Positions 8,394 to 17,742 of a DNA stretch of 64,000 nucleotides are shown here, one piece after another. Below the pieces are notes generated by a model. The model ran no database searches and was not told the DNA's origin. It was given only the letters and a program-made list of their open reading frames with translations. The DNA is from Mogibacterium sp. (lineage in GTDB: Bacteria; Bacillota; Clostridia; Peptostreptococcales; Anaerovoracaceae): assembly GCA_017405845.1 (NCBI GenBank), contig JAFQZQ010000031.1, positions 80,152-144,151 of the forward strand. The letters run 5' to 3'. The position numbers and the translations under genes are program-made. Every line of letters starts with the position of its first letter. Within the stretch, counting starts at the first letter, position 1.

Positions 8394-9989
8394 TTATTTA
8401 CTGCCTTTATATTTGAAGATCATCATTGTGATGTCATCGAATTGCGGCGCATTGCCCGCAAAGAGGTCTATCTCCTTCTTAAGCTTTGACAGAATCTCCG
8501 CGGTACCGGCATCCTTGTTTTTGTTCAGGGCTTCGAGCATCCTCTCCTCACCCATAAGCTCCATATGTTCATTGGTAGCCTCAGTGACTCCGTCTGTATA
8601 GACAAACAGGCAGTCTCCCGGTTCGAGAACGAACTCATGCTCCCTATAAGTAATGCCTTCTATGGTGGACACCGCAGGTGAATGTTTATATTTCACTGCC
8701 TCGAAGTCTCCGTCAGCCCTTTTAAGCACAGGATGCTCATGACCCGCATTGGCAACAACACCCTTCCCGGTCGTAATATCTATCACGGCAAGCCATACCG
8801 TAACAAAGAGGCCTGTGTCATTGCCTTCAAGGAGCTGATTGTTGACTCGTTCGAGCGACTCAGCCGGGCCGCGGCCTGCCTGTACGCTTGTCTTGATCAA
8901 AACCTTGGATATCGCCATAAAGAGTGCAGCAGGCACCCCTTTGCCGGACACGTCAGCCATGACGAGAGCGATATGAGTATCATCTACCATAAAGAAGTCA
9001 TAGAAGTCCCCTCCGACCTCCTTGGCAGGGGTCATTGATGCGTAAAGCTCAAATTCTTCTCTTTCAGGGAACGGCGGGAAAATATTAGGCAGCATGCCCT
9101 CCTGAATGCGTTTTGCAACGTTCAGCTCGGTACCTATGCGCTCCTTCTCTGCCGTGACTGCAGACAGTCTGCTGATATAATTGCGCAGATCTCCGTCCAT
9201 CGTTTTGATTGAATCAGCAAGCTCTTCTATCTCATCTCCTGTATGTACATCGATGTCGATCACCTGATCGCTCTCAAGATTGCTGATCATCCTTCCGGTG
9301 CTCGTTTGCAGCTGCCGTATAGGTCTGATGATATGCTTTTCTACTGAAGAATAGAATATCGACAGCGCGATCAGAGTAATGGTGGAGATTGCCGTAACTA
9401 CGAGCAGCATGTACATCAGTATGCTCTTTCTGAACCCCGGTATTGAAAGATCAACACCCACGACCGCAACCGGATCTCCTTCACTGTTAAATATCGGAGA
9501 ATAAGCCGATGCTATATGCCCATATTTTTTATCCTTCTGTATACTGATTTCTTCTGGAGGGTCCTGACAGAATATCTTGAAAGTAGCCGCCTTGCTCTCT
9601 TCGCTCATATATTCTTCACGCTGGCCCAGCTCACACGCGCCTTCTACATTGACTGCATCCCACACATATACCAGATCATTCTCATAAGGCACAAAAACAT
9701 AGTAATACTTGAGGTTGGTCTCAAGCTGAGTGACGTTCAAAAAGTCGAGGATCTTATAATAATAATCATCCTTCTCACCGGTCTCGACATAATCGAGCAC
9801 CCTGTCGCCGTCAATGATATTTGCAGCAGTGCGCGAATAATTAAAGGCCTGCTTGCTGTAGCTCTGCATCTGGTTAAAGTAATACTGGATACAGACAAGG
9901 GCTCCCGTAGCAATGATGAGCACCGCTGCAAACAGAACGATGCTTTTGATCACTTTTCTATTCAGACTTAGTCTTTTATTATTTTCCAT
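8394..9989 (-). CDS. Membrane sensor SpoIIE-family (PP2C) serine phosphatase
   Basis: The 531-residue protein has an N-terminal membrane helix (about 12-34), an extracytoplasmic sensor region, a second helix (about 195-217), a HAMP segment (about 218-275) and a C-terminal SpoIIE/RsbU-type phosphatase domain. Metal-site motifs are visible: AKEVGGDFYDFF, ALVMADVSGKGVPAALFM and the closing PQFDDITMMIFKY. Such enzymes dephosphorylate anti-anti-sigma proteins in partner-switching pathways. No partner kinase or antagonist lies beside it; the only ATPase-domain relative here is the fossil at 59.9 kb. Its start codon overlaps the end of the upstream membrane-protein gene by 11 bp, so the two are translationally coupled. 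A truncated relative lies at 44.0 kb. Confidence 0.9.
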   Translation of the reverse strand: MENNKRLSLNRKVIKSIVLFAAVLIIATGALVCIQYYFNQMQSYSKQAFNYSRTAANIIDGDRVLDYVETGEKDDYYYKILDFLNVTQLETNLKYYYVFVPYENDLVYVWDAVNVEGACELGQREEYMSEESKAATFKIFCQDPPEEISIQKDKKYGHIASAYSPIFNSEGDPVAVVGVDLSIPGFRKSILMYMLLVVTAISTITLIALSIFYSSVEKHIIRPIRQLQTSTGRMISNLESDQVIDIDVHTGDEIEELADSIKTMDGDLRNYISRLSAVTAEKERIGTELNVAKRIQEGMLPNIFPPFPEREEFELYASMTPAKEVGGDFYDFFMVDDTHIALVMADVSGKGVPAALFMAISKVLIKTSVQAGRGPAESLERVNNQLLEGNDTGLFVTVWLAVIDITTGKGVVANAGHEHPVLKRADGDFEAVKYKHSPAVSTIEGITYREHEFVLEPGDCLFVYTDGVTEATNEHMELMGEERMLEALNKNKDAGTAEILSKLKKEIDLFAGNAPQFDDITMMIFKYKGSK

Positions 9990-11118
9990 TATTCACCGGT
10001 TTCCTGAGGTGTTCTGATTTAAAAATCTTATAATAGTGCGCCAGTATGACCGTCACGATAAGTATTGCAAGAGCAATCAGCATAGTTTCCCAAAGAGGGA
10101 GCAACTGCGTTCCGTTAACAATATATAGTATAACATTTGTGATGGTCCTTACGAACACCCAGTGTATGCAGTATATCGCCGTTATATTTGCGCTGACTTC
10201 CGAAAAGAATGCCCTTGCCCCTGCACCGAACGATCTGGAGAGAAGGTTCCACACTCCCAGCATACCGATATCCAGACAGAGACATATGCAGACATCCCAA
10301 AGGTTCATGTGATAGTAGCAGTTCTGACCCTCTCCGAACATACCCCATCCGAAATGTATGCCTATAGGGAAATATGCCAGTGCTATGACGAGCGGAATCG
10401 GAGAGACCATACGGTAGAACGCCTTCTTATCCTTCACTCTTCTAAGCACCCTGCCGAACGCCATACCTGCAACAGGTATTATCAGCCATGTCAGCAAAGG
10501 AAAGTCGGAGATCACCAGTCCTGTTGCATCATCGGTACCGATAAAATATCCGAGGAATATGTTTCCGAACATGGAATGCGTATCGACATCGCCTATCAGG
10601 TTTGTTGACACTGTCATTGCTGCAGCGATTCCGAGCATTGCCCTGTCGGATAATTCGAAGTAATGGAAAACAGCGATCGTTATAATGGCCAGGCCGGCAA
10701 ACAGAAGCACGTCGTTTCCAAGCCATCTGTAAAACAGAGGTTCAATGAACTGTTCTCTGTCGCCGGTTATTTTATACCCTATCAGATACGGGATCAGGAA
10801 TCTGCATGTATTGTTCAGATAGAAAATACCTATAAGTATGAGACCTCGCTTCAGCTGCTGCCTTACCGTTACCTTCCTGCTGTATACAAGTCCTATACCC
10901 ATCGCAAAAAGATACATCGGTCCACTGAAAGGTCCGCCGATTATGGTATCGAAAAGATAAGGGATACCGCTGCACAGTCCCTCATCACTGGTACACTCTA
11001 TAATGCAATGTATGAAAGGCAGCATTAAAACCATTTCGGCTTTTGCTATATCTACGTCCAGCTGCCTTCTTGTATTGACCGGCTCATCTGCCAGCAAACT
11101 TCTTACTTCCTTTAGCAT
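9979..11118 (-). CDS. Multi-pass membrane protein, acyltransferase-like
   Basis: The 379-residue protein shows about ten hydrophobic helices after a short charged N-terminus. The layout, with QLDVDIAKAEMVLMLPFIHCIIE in the first helix and a late HWVFVRTITN helix, resembles membrane acyltransferases of the acyltransferase-3 / heparan-glucosaminide acetyltransferase-like (DUF1624) group. I cannot see a decisive catalytic motif, so the substrate is open. It is first in a two-gene unit with the SpoIIE phosphatase, whose start it overlaps. It is divergent from lspA. Confidence 0.55.
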   Translation of the reverse strand: MLKEVRSLLADEPVNTRRQLDVDIAKAEMVLMLPFIHCIIECTSDEGLCSGIPYLFDTIIGGPFSGPMYLFAMGIGLVYSRKVTVRQQLKRGLILIGIFYLNNTCRFLIPYLIGYKITGDREQFIEPLFYRWLGNDVLLFAGLAIITIAVFHYFELSDRAMLGIAAAMTVSTNLIGDVDTHSMFGNIFLGYFIGTDDATGLVISDFPLLTWLIIPVAGMAFGRVLRRVKDKKAFYRMVSPIPLVIALAYFPIGIHFGWGMFGEGQNCYYHMNLWDVCICLCLDIGMLGVWNLLSRSFGAGARAFFSEVSANITAIYCIHWVFVRTITNVILYIVNGTQLLPLWETMLIALAILIVTVILAHYYKIFKSEHLRKPVNNGK

Positions 11119-11162
11119 GAGATTATTTTATCAATTTTTACCGGCTATTGCACCCAAAACCG

Positions 11163-11192
11163 TTGAATGACGACCTATTTCAATAGTATTAT
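11163..11192 (+). promoter_or_regulatory. Candidate lspA promoter giving a near-leaderless mRNA
   Basis: TTGAAT (11163-11168), an 18-base spacer and TATTAT (11187-11192) lie 7 bases before the ATG at 11200. That spacing would put the transcription start at or next to the start codon. No Shine-Dalgarno sequence precedes this ATG. Confidence 0.4.
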
Positions 11193-11199
11193 TTTATCC

Positions 11200-11664
11200 A
11201 TGAAAAGATTTATTTACCCATTGATTGCGGCGATCGTGATAATTCTCGATCAGCTGACCAAATATCTCGTTAGAGCAAATATGCAGCCCGGCGACAGAAT
11301 ACCTGTTATCGGCGACTGGATGAGCATCAATTATGTGCAGAACACCGGCACAGCCTTCAGCATGTTTCGCGGCAACCAGTTTGTCACGATCTTTCTGACA
11401 AGCGTTATGATAATCTTCTGCATTATTTTTATTGTCAAAGAATCGCGCGATGGCCAGGTGCTCATATCTACACTCTTCACTTTTGTAGCTGCCGGTGGAA
11501 TATCCAACATGATCGACCGTCTCACGCTCGGTTTTGTCACAGACATGATTTCATGCGGCAGCTTTGCAGTTTTTAACATTGCAGACATAGGGGTCACATG
11601 TGGCTGCATCCTGACCATGATAGTGTTGGTACTGTTTTACAAAGATGACAAAGAGGAGGCTTAG
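11200..11664 (+). CDS. lspA: Lipoprotein signal peptidase II
   Basis: Signal peptidase II is a membrane aspartyl protease that removes signal peptides from prolipoproteins. From the ATG at 11200 it has 154 residues and four membrane helices, with ILDQLTKYLV early, the family box NTGTAFSMF, and the two catalytic-aspartate regions SNMIDRLTLG and FNIADIGVTCG. I prefer the start at 11200 because family members begin about 15 residues before DQLTK; an alternative ATG at 11167 adds 11 residues. Neither start has a clear ribosome site. rluD follows directly after the stop, as in many Firmicutes. Confidence 0.92.
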   Translation: MKRFIYPLIAAIVIILDQLTKYLVRANMQPGDRIPVIGDWMSINYVQNTGTAFSMFRGNQFVTIFLTSVMIIFCIIFIVKESRDGQVLISTLFTFVAAGGISNMIDRLTLGFVTDMISCGSFAVFNIADIGVTCGCILTMIVLVLFYKDDKEEA

Positions 11665-12609
11665 ATGGCCGAATATATCCTGACCGTAACCGCATCCGCA
11701 GAGGACGCAGGGGTAAGGCTCGATGCATTCATAGGCTACAATACCGACGAGCTGTCACGGAGCTATGCCGTAAAGCTTATCGAGAAGGGACGCGTTAAAG
11801 TCAACGGTGATATCGTCACCTCAAAAAAGCGTGCTGTCTCGGAAGGCGATACGGTAACGATAGACATGCCTGAGCCGGAACCGCTTGAGATCACTGCCGA
11901 AAACATCCCTTTAGAGATAGTATACGAAGATGAGGATGTGGCAGTCATCAACAAGCCGCGCGGTATGGTTGTGCATCCGGGTCCGGGTAATCCGTCAGGC
12001 ACACTTGTGAACGCTATCATGTATCATATGGGCGATTCTCTTTCGTCCATAAACGGCGTGATACGCCCCGGTATAGTCCACCGGATAGACAAAGATACCA
12101 GCGGCCTTCTTATGATAGCCAAAAACGACAAAGCGCATGAATCTCTCGCGGCACAGCTCAAAGAGCACAGTGTCACAAGAGAGTACACAGCTCTTGTTTA
12201 TGACAACATACGCGAAGACGAGATGACCATCGACGAGCCTATAGGACGCGATGAACGCAACAGAATGCGCCATGCTGTCAACGGAAGTGCGGCAAGAAAT
12301 GCTGTCACGCACATAAAAGTGCTGGAGCGCTTTGGCAAGTATACGCTTGTAAAAGCAAGGCTCGAGACAGGCCGTACCCACCAGATAAGAGTCCACATGG
12401 CATATATGCATCACCCGCTTGCAGGCGATGAGCTTTACGGATCGCGCAGGCAGTCTTCAAAGATCGAAGGCATTGAGGTGCACGGTCAGCTGCTCCATGC
12501 AGGCACACTGGGATTCATCCATCCTTCTACAGGCGAATACCTGGAGTTTCACTCCAATCTGCCGGAAATATTCAGCAATGTACTGAATAAACTGCGTAAA
12601 ATTAACTAA
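11665..12609 (+). CDS. RluA/RluD-family pseudouridine synthase (YlyB-like)
   Basis: The 314-residue protein has an N-terminal S4 RNA-binding domain (about 15-75) and the RluA-type catalytic domain with GIVHRIDKDTSGLLMIAKND, where the aspartate of RIDKDTSG is catalytic. Later motifs LETGRTHQIRVHMA and HPLAGDELYG are also family-typical. These enzymes isomerise uridines in 23S rRNA. The ATG abuts the lspA stop and its ribosome site (GAGGAGG) lies inside lspA, so the pair is an operon. The position matches ylyB beside lspA in Bacillus. Confidence 0.93.
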   Translation: MAEYILTVTASAEDAGVRLDAFIGYNTDELSRSYAVKLIEKGRVKVNGDIVTSKKRAVSEGDTVTIDMPEPEPLEITAENIPLEIVYEDEDVAVINKPRGMVVHPGPGNPSGTLVNAIMYHMGDSLSSINGVIRPGIVHRIDKDTSGLLMIAKNDKAHESLAAQLKEHSVTREYTALVYDNIREDEMTIDEPIGRDERNRMRHAVNGSAARNAVTHIKVLERFGKYTLVKARLETGRTHQIRVHMAYMHHPLAGDELYGSRRQSSKIEGIEVHGQLLHAGTLGFIHPSTGEYLEFHSNLPEIFSNVLNKLRKIN

Positions 12610-12650
12610 AAAAGTGCGTATACATCGTCAGATGTATACGCACTTTTTGT
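12609..12650. terminator. Bidirectional terminator between rluD and the DUF5684 gene
   Basis: An 18-bp stem with AAAAA on the left and TTTTT on the right (AAAAAGTGCGTATACATC and its complement, 4-base loop). It can end transcripts from both convergent genes. Confidence 0.9.
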
Positions 12651-12664
12651 TTATTGTTACTTTG

Positions 12665-13222
12665 TTATTCAGTTACATCCTGATTGAAGTCGAACTCCAC
12701 TTCGCTGGCTTCCTTTGCTGCAGGCTCAACCTTCTCGACTACAGGTTCAACTTTCTCAACTACCGGCTCCTGCTTAACGACGTTGAAGTCAACAGTCTTA
12801 GCCTGGCGTGCTTCACCCGTGCGTCTGTCGCCTTCACCATAAGGCCCGTAGTAGTCATAATTGCCGAATCCCGTAATGCAGTAGAATACAGGGGCAAGGA
12901 ATGTATATCCCCATGCCCAGGCATCAGACTGTCCGTAAGCCTTTGCCGTAGCCTTTCCCATCTGATATGCGAAATAGAAATACATAAACCATCCGACGAT
13001 CGGTACTATAACGACGAACAGTCTCAGCCAGTACCAAGGGTTGTTCATTACCTTTTCACAAAGTTTATACTGATTATAGAACGGAATGAAACCAATCCAG
13101 CCCTGTTCTCCGGCTTTCTCGAACATCTTCCAGAGGCCTATGGCCATGATGATATACCAAATACCTGAACTTCCGGAAGTCGCTCCCGAATTTTCCTGTG
13201 CATATGCCATTATTGAATCCAT
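12665..13222 (-). CDS. DUF5684-like small membrane protein with PVVEKVE repeats
   Basis: The 185-residue protein has three to four hydrophobic segments and the box GEQGWIGFIPFYNQYKLCE, typical of DUF5684 proteins found next to signal peptidase-like genes. After the last helix comes a hydrophilic tail with tandem PVVEKVE repeats and an acidic end (EVEFDFNQDVTE). The function is unknown; the tail is probably cytoplasmic and may bind a partner. AGGAGAA lies before the ATG. The 81-residue membrane protein gene is 32 bases upstream on the same strand. Confidence 0.7.
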   Translation of the reverse strand: MDSIMAYAQENSGATSGSSGIWYIIMAIGLWKMFEKAGEQGWIGFIPFYNQYKLCEKVMNNPWYWLRLFVVIVPIVGWFMYFYFAYQMGKATAKAYGQSDAWAWGYTFLAPVFYCITGFGNYDYYGPYGEGDRRTGEARQAKTVDFNVVKQEPVVEKVEPVVEKVEPAAKEASEVEFDFNQDVTE

Positions 13223-13254
13223 TTATGCAATTCTCCTTTCTCTTATATATCCGC

Positions 13255-13500
13255 TTATTGCTCGATCGGATCGTTTTCAACAATGCGTCTGATTTCTTCT
13301 CTGTCAGCTGCACGCTGGTCCTCGAGCTTCTTCTGATCGCTTGCCTGTTTGTCGAGCAGGGCTTCACCCAGCTGCTTAGCCCCACTGATAAGAAGTGCTC
13401 CTCCGGCAACTCCGACTGCAACTATCTTAATCAGCGTACTGCCCAGACCACCGCCCGCGCTCGCGTTTAAATTTTCGATTCCTGTTTTATTGCTTGCCAT
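13255..13500 (-). CDS. Small single-helix membrane protein, unknown function
   Basis: The 81-residue protein has a glycine-rich N-terminus, one membrane helix (about 20-40: LGSTLIKIVAVGVAGGALLI) and a charged C-terminal helix (KKLEDQRAADREEIRRIVEN) that may form a coiled coil. I do not recognise the family. AAGGAGGG stands before the ATG. An extended -10 promoter (TGTTATAAT, hexamer at 13556-13561) overlaps the end of the nitrilase gene, and the leader holds a small ACGGC/GCCGT hairpin, so this pair can be transcribed on its own. Confidence 0.7.
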   Translation of the reverse strand: MASNKTGIENLNASAGGGLGSTLIKIVAVGVAGGALLISGAKQLGEALLDKQASDQKKLEDQRAADREEIRRIVENDPIEQ

Positions 13501-13564
13501 TCCAAGTCCCTCCTTGGTTTAGTTACTACGGCACCGCCGTGTTATTAACCATATTATTATAACA

Positions 13565-14389
13565 CTAATACTTTAAATCGTATATATCCGTCCTGCGCGC
13601 TGAAAGAAGCGGCAGCTTTTGTCTTACTTCATCTATATAATCGAGGTCTATTTCTGTGATATTATGGCCTTCCTTCTCGTCCATCTGCATCAGGACCCTG
13701 CCCCAAGGATCGGTGATAATCGAGTGGCCATATGCCAAGTATCCGGCCTGCGGATCACGGGCTGTTGCAGTGCCTACCATATAAATCTGGTTCTCTATGG
13801 CTCTCTGGCGGAATGCGATTTCCCAGTGAGCAGGTCCGGTGGTCATATTAAAAGAGGCCGGATTGAAAATTACCTTTGCTCCTGCCAGAGCCGGTATGCG
13901 CGAACTCTCGGGGAATCTTATGTCAAAGCAGATGTTGACTGCCATCTTGCACCACTCGGTCTCGAAAGTGTCAAAGGTGCTTCCTGCAGTAAGAGTGTCA
14001 GACTCCTTAAAGACCTGCTCGCCATGAGCATATATGTCGAAAAGGTGCACTTTGCGGTGTTTGCCGATCTGTCTGCCCTCCCTGTCGAAAACATAGCAGG
14101 TGTTGTAGACCTTTCCGTCTTCACCCATCTCGGGGATCGATCCTCCCACCAGGTATACGGAGTTCTTACGGGCTATGGTTGACATGGCAAGCCAGCTGTC
14201 ACCCTCTGTAGGCTCGGCATTTACAGGAAACAGATCGGTCTGATACGGGCTGTTCCATATTTCAGGCAGGCTTATGATATCAGCGCCCTCAGCCGCCCCA
14301 TCCGCTACCAGCTCAGCCAGCTTCTCTATGTTCTCATATTTGTCTTCGTGTACCTTCAGCTGGAGACTGGCGATTCTTATGATGTTCAT
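13565..14389 (-). CDS. Carbon-nitrogen hydrolase (nitrilase superfamily, Nit2/omega-amidase-like)
   Basis: The 274-residue protein carries the nitrilase triad: E43 in LPEIWNSP, K113 in GKHRKVHLFDI and C154 in VNICFDIRFPE. Length and the DIRFPE sequence match the Nit2/omega-amidase and aliphatic-amidase branch, which hydrolyses small amides such as 2-oxoglutaramate in the cytoplasm. The exact substrate is inferred. It starts 15 bases after the YdcZ-type transporter gene on the same strand, so a transporter-amidase unit is likely. Confidence 0.88.
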   Translation of the reverse strand: MNIIRIASLQLKVHEDKYENIEKLAELVADGAAEGADIISLPEIWNSPYQTDLFPVNAEPTEGDSWLAMSTIARKNSVYLVGGSIPEMGEDGKVYNTCYVFDREGRQIGKHRKVHLFDIYAHGEQVFKESDTLTAGSTFDTFETEWCKMAVNICFDIRFPESSRIPALAGAKVIFNPASFNMTTGPAHWEIAFRQRAIENQIYMVGTATARDPQAGYLAYGHSIITDPWGRVLMQMDEKEGHNITEIDLDYIDEVRQKLPLLSARRTDIYDLKY

Positions 14390-14404
14390 TTTGCTGTTCC
14401 CTTT

Positions 14405-15337
14405 CTAGATAAACGATATAGCTGCAGTTCCGGCAAGCATAAGAAACATGCCGGCAATTTTTCTGAATGTTACAGGTTTCTTTTCTATGCCTAGGAACCC
14501 TGCCGCGTCTATTGCGAGACCTGCGGCCATCATTCCTATGAGGTTCATTATGGTATTGAGTCCCGTCCCCAGCACAGGCGCAACCGCCGCATTGCCGCTT
14601 ACAACAGTAAGGGCAAACATGCCTCCGCTGATCATCCAGATCCTGAAATCCGGTCTGACTCCTGTGTCGCTATCGAATATGCCCCTTCTGCCTTTAGTCA
14701 GCAACAGCGTGATGACTACAATGGACGTGGACAGCATCGCCACAGACATGGAAACAAGGGTAGCCTTGCTGGCAGATTCTACCACTGTTTTTAAAGTCCC
14801 GTTGACCGCTATCTGGGTTGAGCATGCAATGCCGTCTATGAATGCAAGGATCGCGTATAACAGAGGCAAAGCCTTTCGCCCACCGCCGCCGGTGCCCTTC
14901 TCCCATGTTGAGATCACCATTCCGGCCAGCACGAGTGCCGCACCTGCAAGCCTTGTGAGTGTCATCTGCACTTGATCTGTGCCAAACAACGCGAAATGGT
15001 CTATGACAAGTCCGGTAACAACCTGGCCGAAGTTCAGTATTATCACGTTTCCTGCAGCTCCGAGCTTAGGCACACAAACAATGTTAAGGGTCACTATGAT
15101 TATAGCGCAGACCCCTCCGAACCAGATCCATGGCGGATTCTCAGCGATCGTCCCAAGCGGTATGAACAACCTGTGTTCATTAAAAATAATAAAGGCTGCA
15201 AGAAGCAGCCAAGCCACAGCAAAATTGATACCTGCCGTGATGAACGGAGATCTGAAAAACTTTCTGGCTTCCGTATTGATACTAGCCTGCATCGTGGATG
15301 CGATGCCGGCAACAACTCCTATCACCAGAGCGATCAT
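14405..15337 (-). CDS. DMT transporter, fused double YdcZ (DUF606) type
   Basis: The 310-residue protein has ten hydrophobic helices arranged as two similar halves of about 150 residues. Each half opens with a small-residue-rich helix (VVAGIASTMQASINTEARK; FIDGIACSTQIAVNG), the mark of the YdcZ/DUF606 branch of drug/metabolite transporters, where many bacteria encode the halves as separate genes. The substrate is unknown. It lies between pyrE and the amidase gene on the same strand, so it may be transcribed from the pyrimidine operon. Confidence 0.8.
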   Translation of the reverse strand: MIALVIGVVAGIASTMQASINTEARKFFRSPFITAGINFAVAWLLLAAFIIFNEHRLFIPLGTIAENPPWIWFGGVCAIIIVTLNIVCVPKLGAAGNVIILNFGQVVTGLVIDHFALFGTDQVQMTLTRLAGAALVLAGMVISTWEKGTGGGGRKALPLLYAILAFIDGIACSTQIAVNGTLKTVVESASKATLVSMSVAMLSTSIVVITLLLTKGRRGIFDSDTGVRPDFRIWMISGGMFALTVVSGNAAVAPVLGTGLNTIMNLIGMMAAGLAIDAAGFLGIEKKPVTFRKIAGMFLMLAGTAAISFI

Positions 15338-15360
15338 TATTGTTTAGTCCCTTTTCCTTT

Positions 15361-16011
15361 TTATTTTCCTATCCAGCTCTCATCGGACGGATTATCTCTG
15401 AACGCCTTGAGTCTGGCGATATCATCTGAAGAGATGTATCCGTTATCAGCCGCAGCAGCGATGACTTCGTCGAAATTTGTAAGCGAGACCCACTCGATGC
15501 CGGCCTCAGCCATGCGGTCTATGCCCTTCTTCATGCCGTAAGTCATGATTGAGATGACACCAAGCACCTCTGCTCCTGCCTCTCTGAGCACGTTGACAGT
15601 ATCGATGCAGCTTCCGCCGGTCGAAATAAGGTCTTCAACGACAACGACCTTCTGACCCGGCTCAAGCCTTCCTTCTATCTGATTGCCTCTGCCGTGATCC
15701 TTTGCCCCTGATCTTACATATCCCATAGGGAGATCCATCAGATGCGCAGTGATGGCAGCATGAGCGATACCCGCCGTTGCGGTTCCCATAAGCACTTCAA
15801 CTTCCGGGAACTTTTCTCCGATAGTGAATGCGAGAGCTTCCTCAACATCGTTCCTTACGTCAGGTGCGGTCAGAGTCAGTCTGTTATCGCAGTAAATAGG
15901 ACTCTTGATTCCGCTTGCCCATGTGAAAGGATCCTCCGGTCTGAGGAACACTGCTTTGATCCTGAGGAGGTCCTCAGCTATAAGTCTTTTGATATCTGTA
16001 TTCTTATCCAT
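15361..16011 (-). CDS. pyrE: Orotate phosphoribosyltransferase
   Basis: This enzyme joins orotate and PRPP to give OMP, the fifth step of pyrimidine synthesis. The protein has 216 residues from the ATG at 16011, chosen because AGAAGGATAAAC directly precedes it; the frame itself opens 13 codons earlier inside pyrF. The PRPP-binding motif VVVVEDLISTGGSC and the substrate region ASGIKSPIYCDNR are intact. It is the last pyrimidine gene of the operon, and its start lies 17 bases after the pyrF stop. Confidence 0.95.
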   Translation of the reverse strand: MDKNTDIKRLIAEDLLRIKAVFLRPEDPFTWASGIKSPIYCDNRLTLTAPDVRNDVEEALAFTIGEKFPEVEVLMGTATAGIAHAAITAHLMDLPMGYVRSGAKDHGRGNQIEGRLEPGQKVVVVEDLISTGGSCIDTVNVLREAGAEVLGVISIMTYGMKKGIDRMAEAGIEWVSLTNFDEVIAAAADNGYISSDDIARLKAFRDNPSDESWIGK

Positions 16012-16028
16012 GTTTATCCTTCTATATT

Positions 16029-16784
16029 TTAGAGAAACTCTTCTTTGCATCTTGTGTATGCATCAATAGGTCTGTCAGCAGCTGTAATAGGTCTGCCTAC
16101 CACGATGAAGTCTGCACCTTCAATCTTTGCCTGTGCAGGCGTCATTACGCGCTTCTGATCGTCTGTTGAATTCTCAGCAAATCTGATTCCTGGTGTAACT
16201 GTCAGAAAATCTGCGCCGCAGGCAGCGTGTATCTCAGCCGCCTCAAAAGCCGAGCAGACTACTCCGTCGAGTCCTGCTGCCTTAGCATTCATAGCGTACT
16301 GTTTTACTACCTCATCCATAGGCTTGTTGATAAGGAGCTCATTGTGAAGAGTCTCCTCATCAGTGGATGTCAGCTGAGTGACTGCGATCAGTTTTGGCTT
16401 GTCTGCAAATCTGGCAGCTCCGAGCATCAGCCCCTCTTTGGCTGCTCTCATCATACCAATACCGCCGGCAGCATGCACATTCACCATGTCGACACCGTAA
16501 GCTCCAAGCACCTGCATGGATTTTTTTACGGTGTTAGGGATGTCGTGAAGCTTCAGGTCAAGGAATACCTTGTGTCCTCTCTCCTTGAGCAGCTTTATCA
16601 TCTCGGGCCCTTCAGCGTAGAAAAGCTCCATGCCGATCTTTACGTACGGTCTTCCTTCGCCAAAGCGATTATCATCGCAGCTGATGACCTCCCCCCTTAT
16701 TCTGGTCAGCCTGTCAAGGAATTTGATCGTCTCATCAGCGCTCTTGAAATCACATGCGATTATTACGTCCCTCTGATTAGCCAT
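16029..16784 (-). CDS. pyrF: Orotidine-5'-phosphate decarboxylase
   Basis: This enzyme converts OMP to UMP, the final step. The 251-residue length and motifs place it in the longer (type 2) branch: IIACDFKSADE at the N-terminus, the catalytic lysine region VFLDLKLHDIPNTV, and the phosphate-binding VTPGIRF and DFIVVGRPI. The gene is separated from pyrD by 61 bases and from pyrE by 17 bases. Confidence 0.95.
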   Translation of the reverse strand: MANQRDVIIACDFKSADETIKFLDRLTRIRGEVISCDDNRFGEGRPYVKIGMELFYAEGPEMIKLLKERGHKVFLDLKLHDIPNTVKKSMQVLGAYGVDMVNVHAAGGIGMMRAAKEGLMLGAARFADKPKLIAVTQLTSTDEETLHNELLINKPMDEVVKQYAMNAKAAGLDGVVCSAFEAAEIHAACGADFLTVTPGIRFAENSTDDQKRVMTPAQAKIEGADFIVVGRPITAADRPIDAYTRCKEEFL

Positions 16785-16845
16785 ATCGCACCTCTTCTCA
16801 ATTCTTACATTATTCTCTTCCGATTATTATACAATAAAGCTCCGT

Positions 16846-17742
16846 TTAGAAGCTGCTGATTCCGTACTTTTTCATTGCTTCCGGCAGATCGCGGACTATA
16901 TTTCTCGATGCATACGGATCAACCAGGTTGGCTGCACCTACCTCAACGGCAACAGCTCCTGCCATCATCATCTCGAGCACGTCCTCAGCCGATGATATGC
17001 CTCCCATTCCTATCACCGGTATCTTTACAGCTTTAGCCGTCTGATAGACCATTCGAAGAGCCACCGGGAATACTGCAGGACCTGACAGTCCGCCTGTTAC
17101 ATTCGCAAGCAAAGGCTTGCGAGTGCGCAAATCGAATCGCATTCCCATAAGCGTATTGATCAGGCTGATGCCATCGGCTCCTTCAGCCTCGCACGCCTTC
17201 GCGATCTCAGTTATGTCTGTCACGTTCGGCGACAGCTTCATGATCACCGGTTTGTCGGTGATCCAGCGCACGGCCTTTACGACTTCAGCGGCCATCTTCG
17301 GATCTGTACCGAAGCTCATGCCGCCACCATGCACGTTAGGACAGCTTATGTTTATCTCATACCAGCCAATCATATCAGACATGGATGATCTGTCGAGTCT
17401 CTTAACTACCTCGGCGTATTCATCGGTCGAAAAGCCGCTCACATTCGCCATTACCGGCTTGTGAAATACTCTTTCAAGCTTTGGAAGCTCCTCCCTGATA
17501 ACATCATCTACTCCCGGATTCTGGAGTCCTACAGCATTGAGCATGCCTGACGGGCACTCGGCGATTCGCGGCGTTTCGTTGCCGAATCTCGGGTCGAGAG
17601 TGGTGCCTTTAAATGAAAATGTACCAAGGCAGTTGATATCGTAAAGCTCTGCGAATTCATGACCGTATCCGAAAGTGCCCGATGCCGGGATCACGGGATT
17701 ATCGATGGTGATGCCGCAAAGATCAACTCTTGTATCTACCAT
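16846..17742 (-). CDS. pyrD: Dihydroorotate dehydrogenase B, catalytic subunit
   Basis: Class 1B dihydroorotate dehydrogenase uses FMN and passes electrons through PyrK to NAD. The protein has 298 residues from the ATG at 17742, which has GGAGGAG upstream. Visible motifs are PVIPASGTFGYG, the catalytic-cysteine loop INISCPNVHGGG, and the FMN site IPVIGMGGISSAEDVLEMMMAGA. The start overlaps the pyrK stop as ATGGTAG, so the two subunits are translationally coupled, which suits their heterotetramer. Confidence 0.95.
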   Translation of the reverse strand: MVDTRVDLCGITIDNPVIPASGTFGYGHEFAELYDINCLGTFSFKGTTLDPRFGNETPRIAECPSGMLNAVGLQNPGVDDVIREELPKLERVFHKPVMANVSGFSTDEYAEVVKRLDRSSMSDMIGWYEINISCPNVHGGGMSFGTDPKMAAEVVKAVRWITDKPVIMKLSPNVTDITEIAKACEAEGADGISLINTLMGMRFDLRTRKPLLANVTGGLSGPAVFPVALRMVYQTAKAVKIPVIGMGGISSAEDVLEMMMAGAVAVEVGAANLVDPYASRNIVRDLPEAMKKYGISSF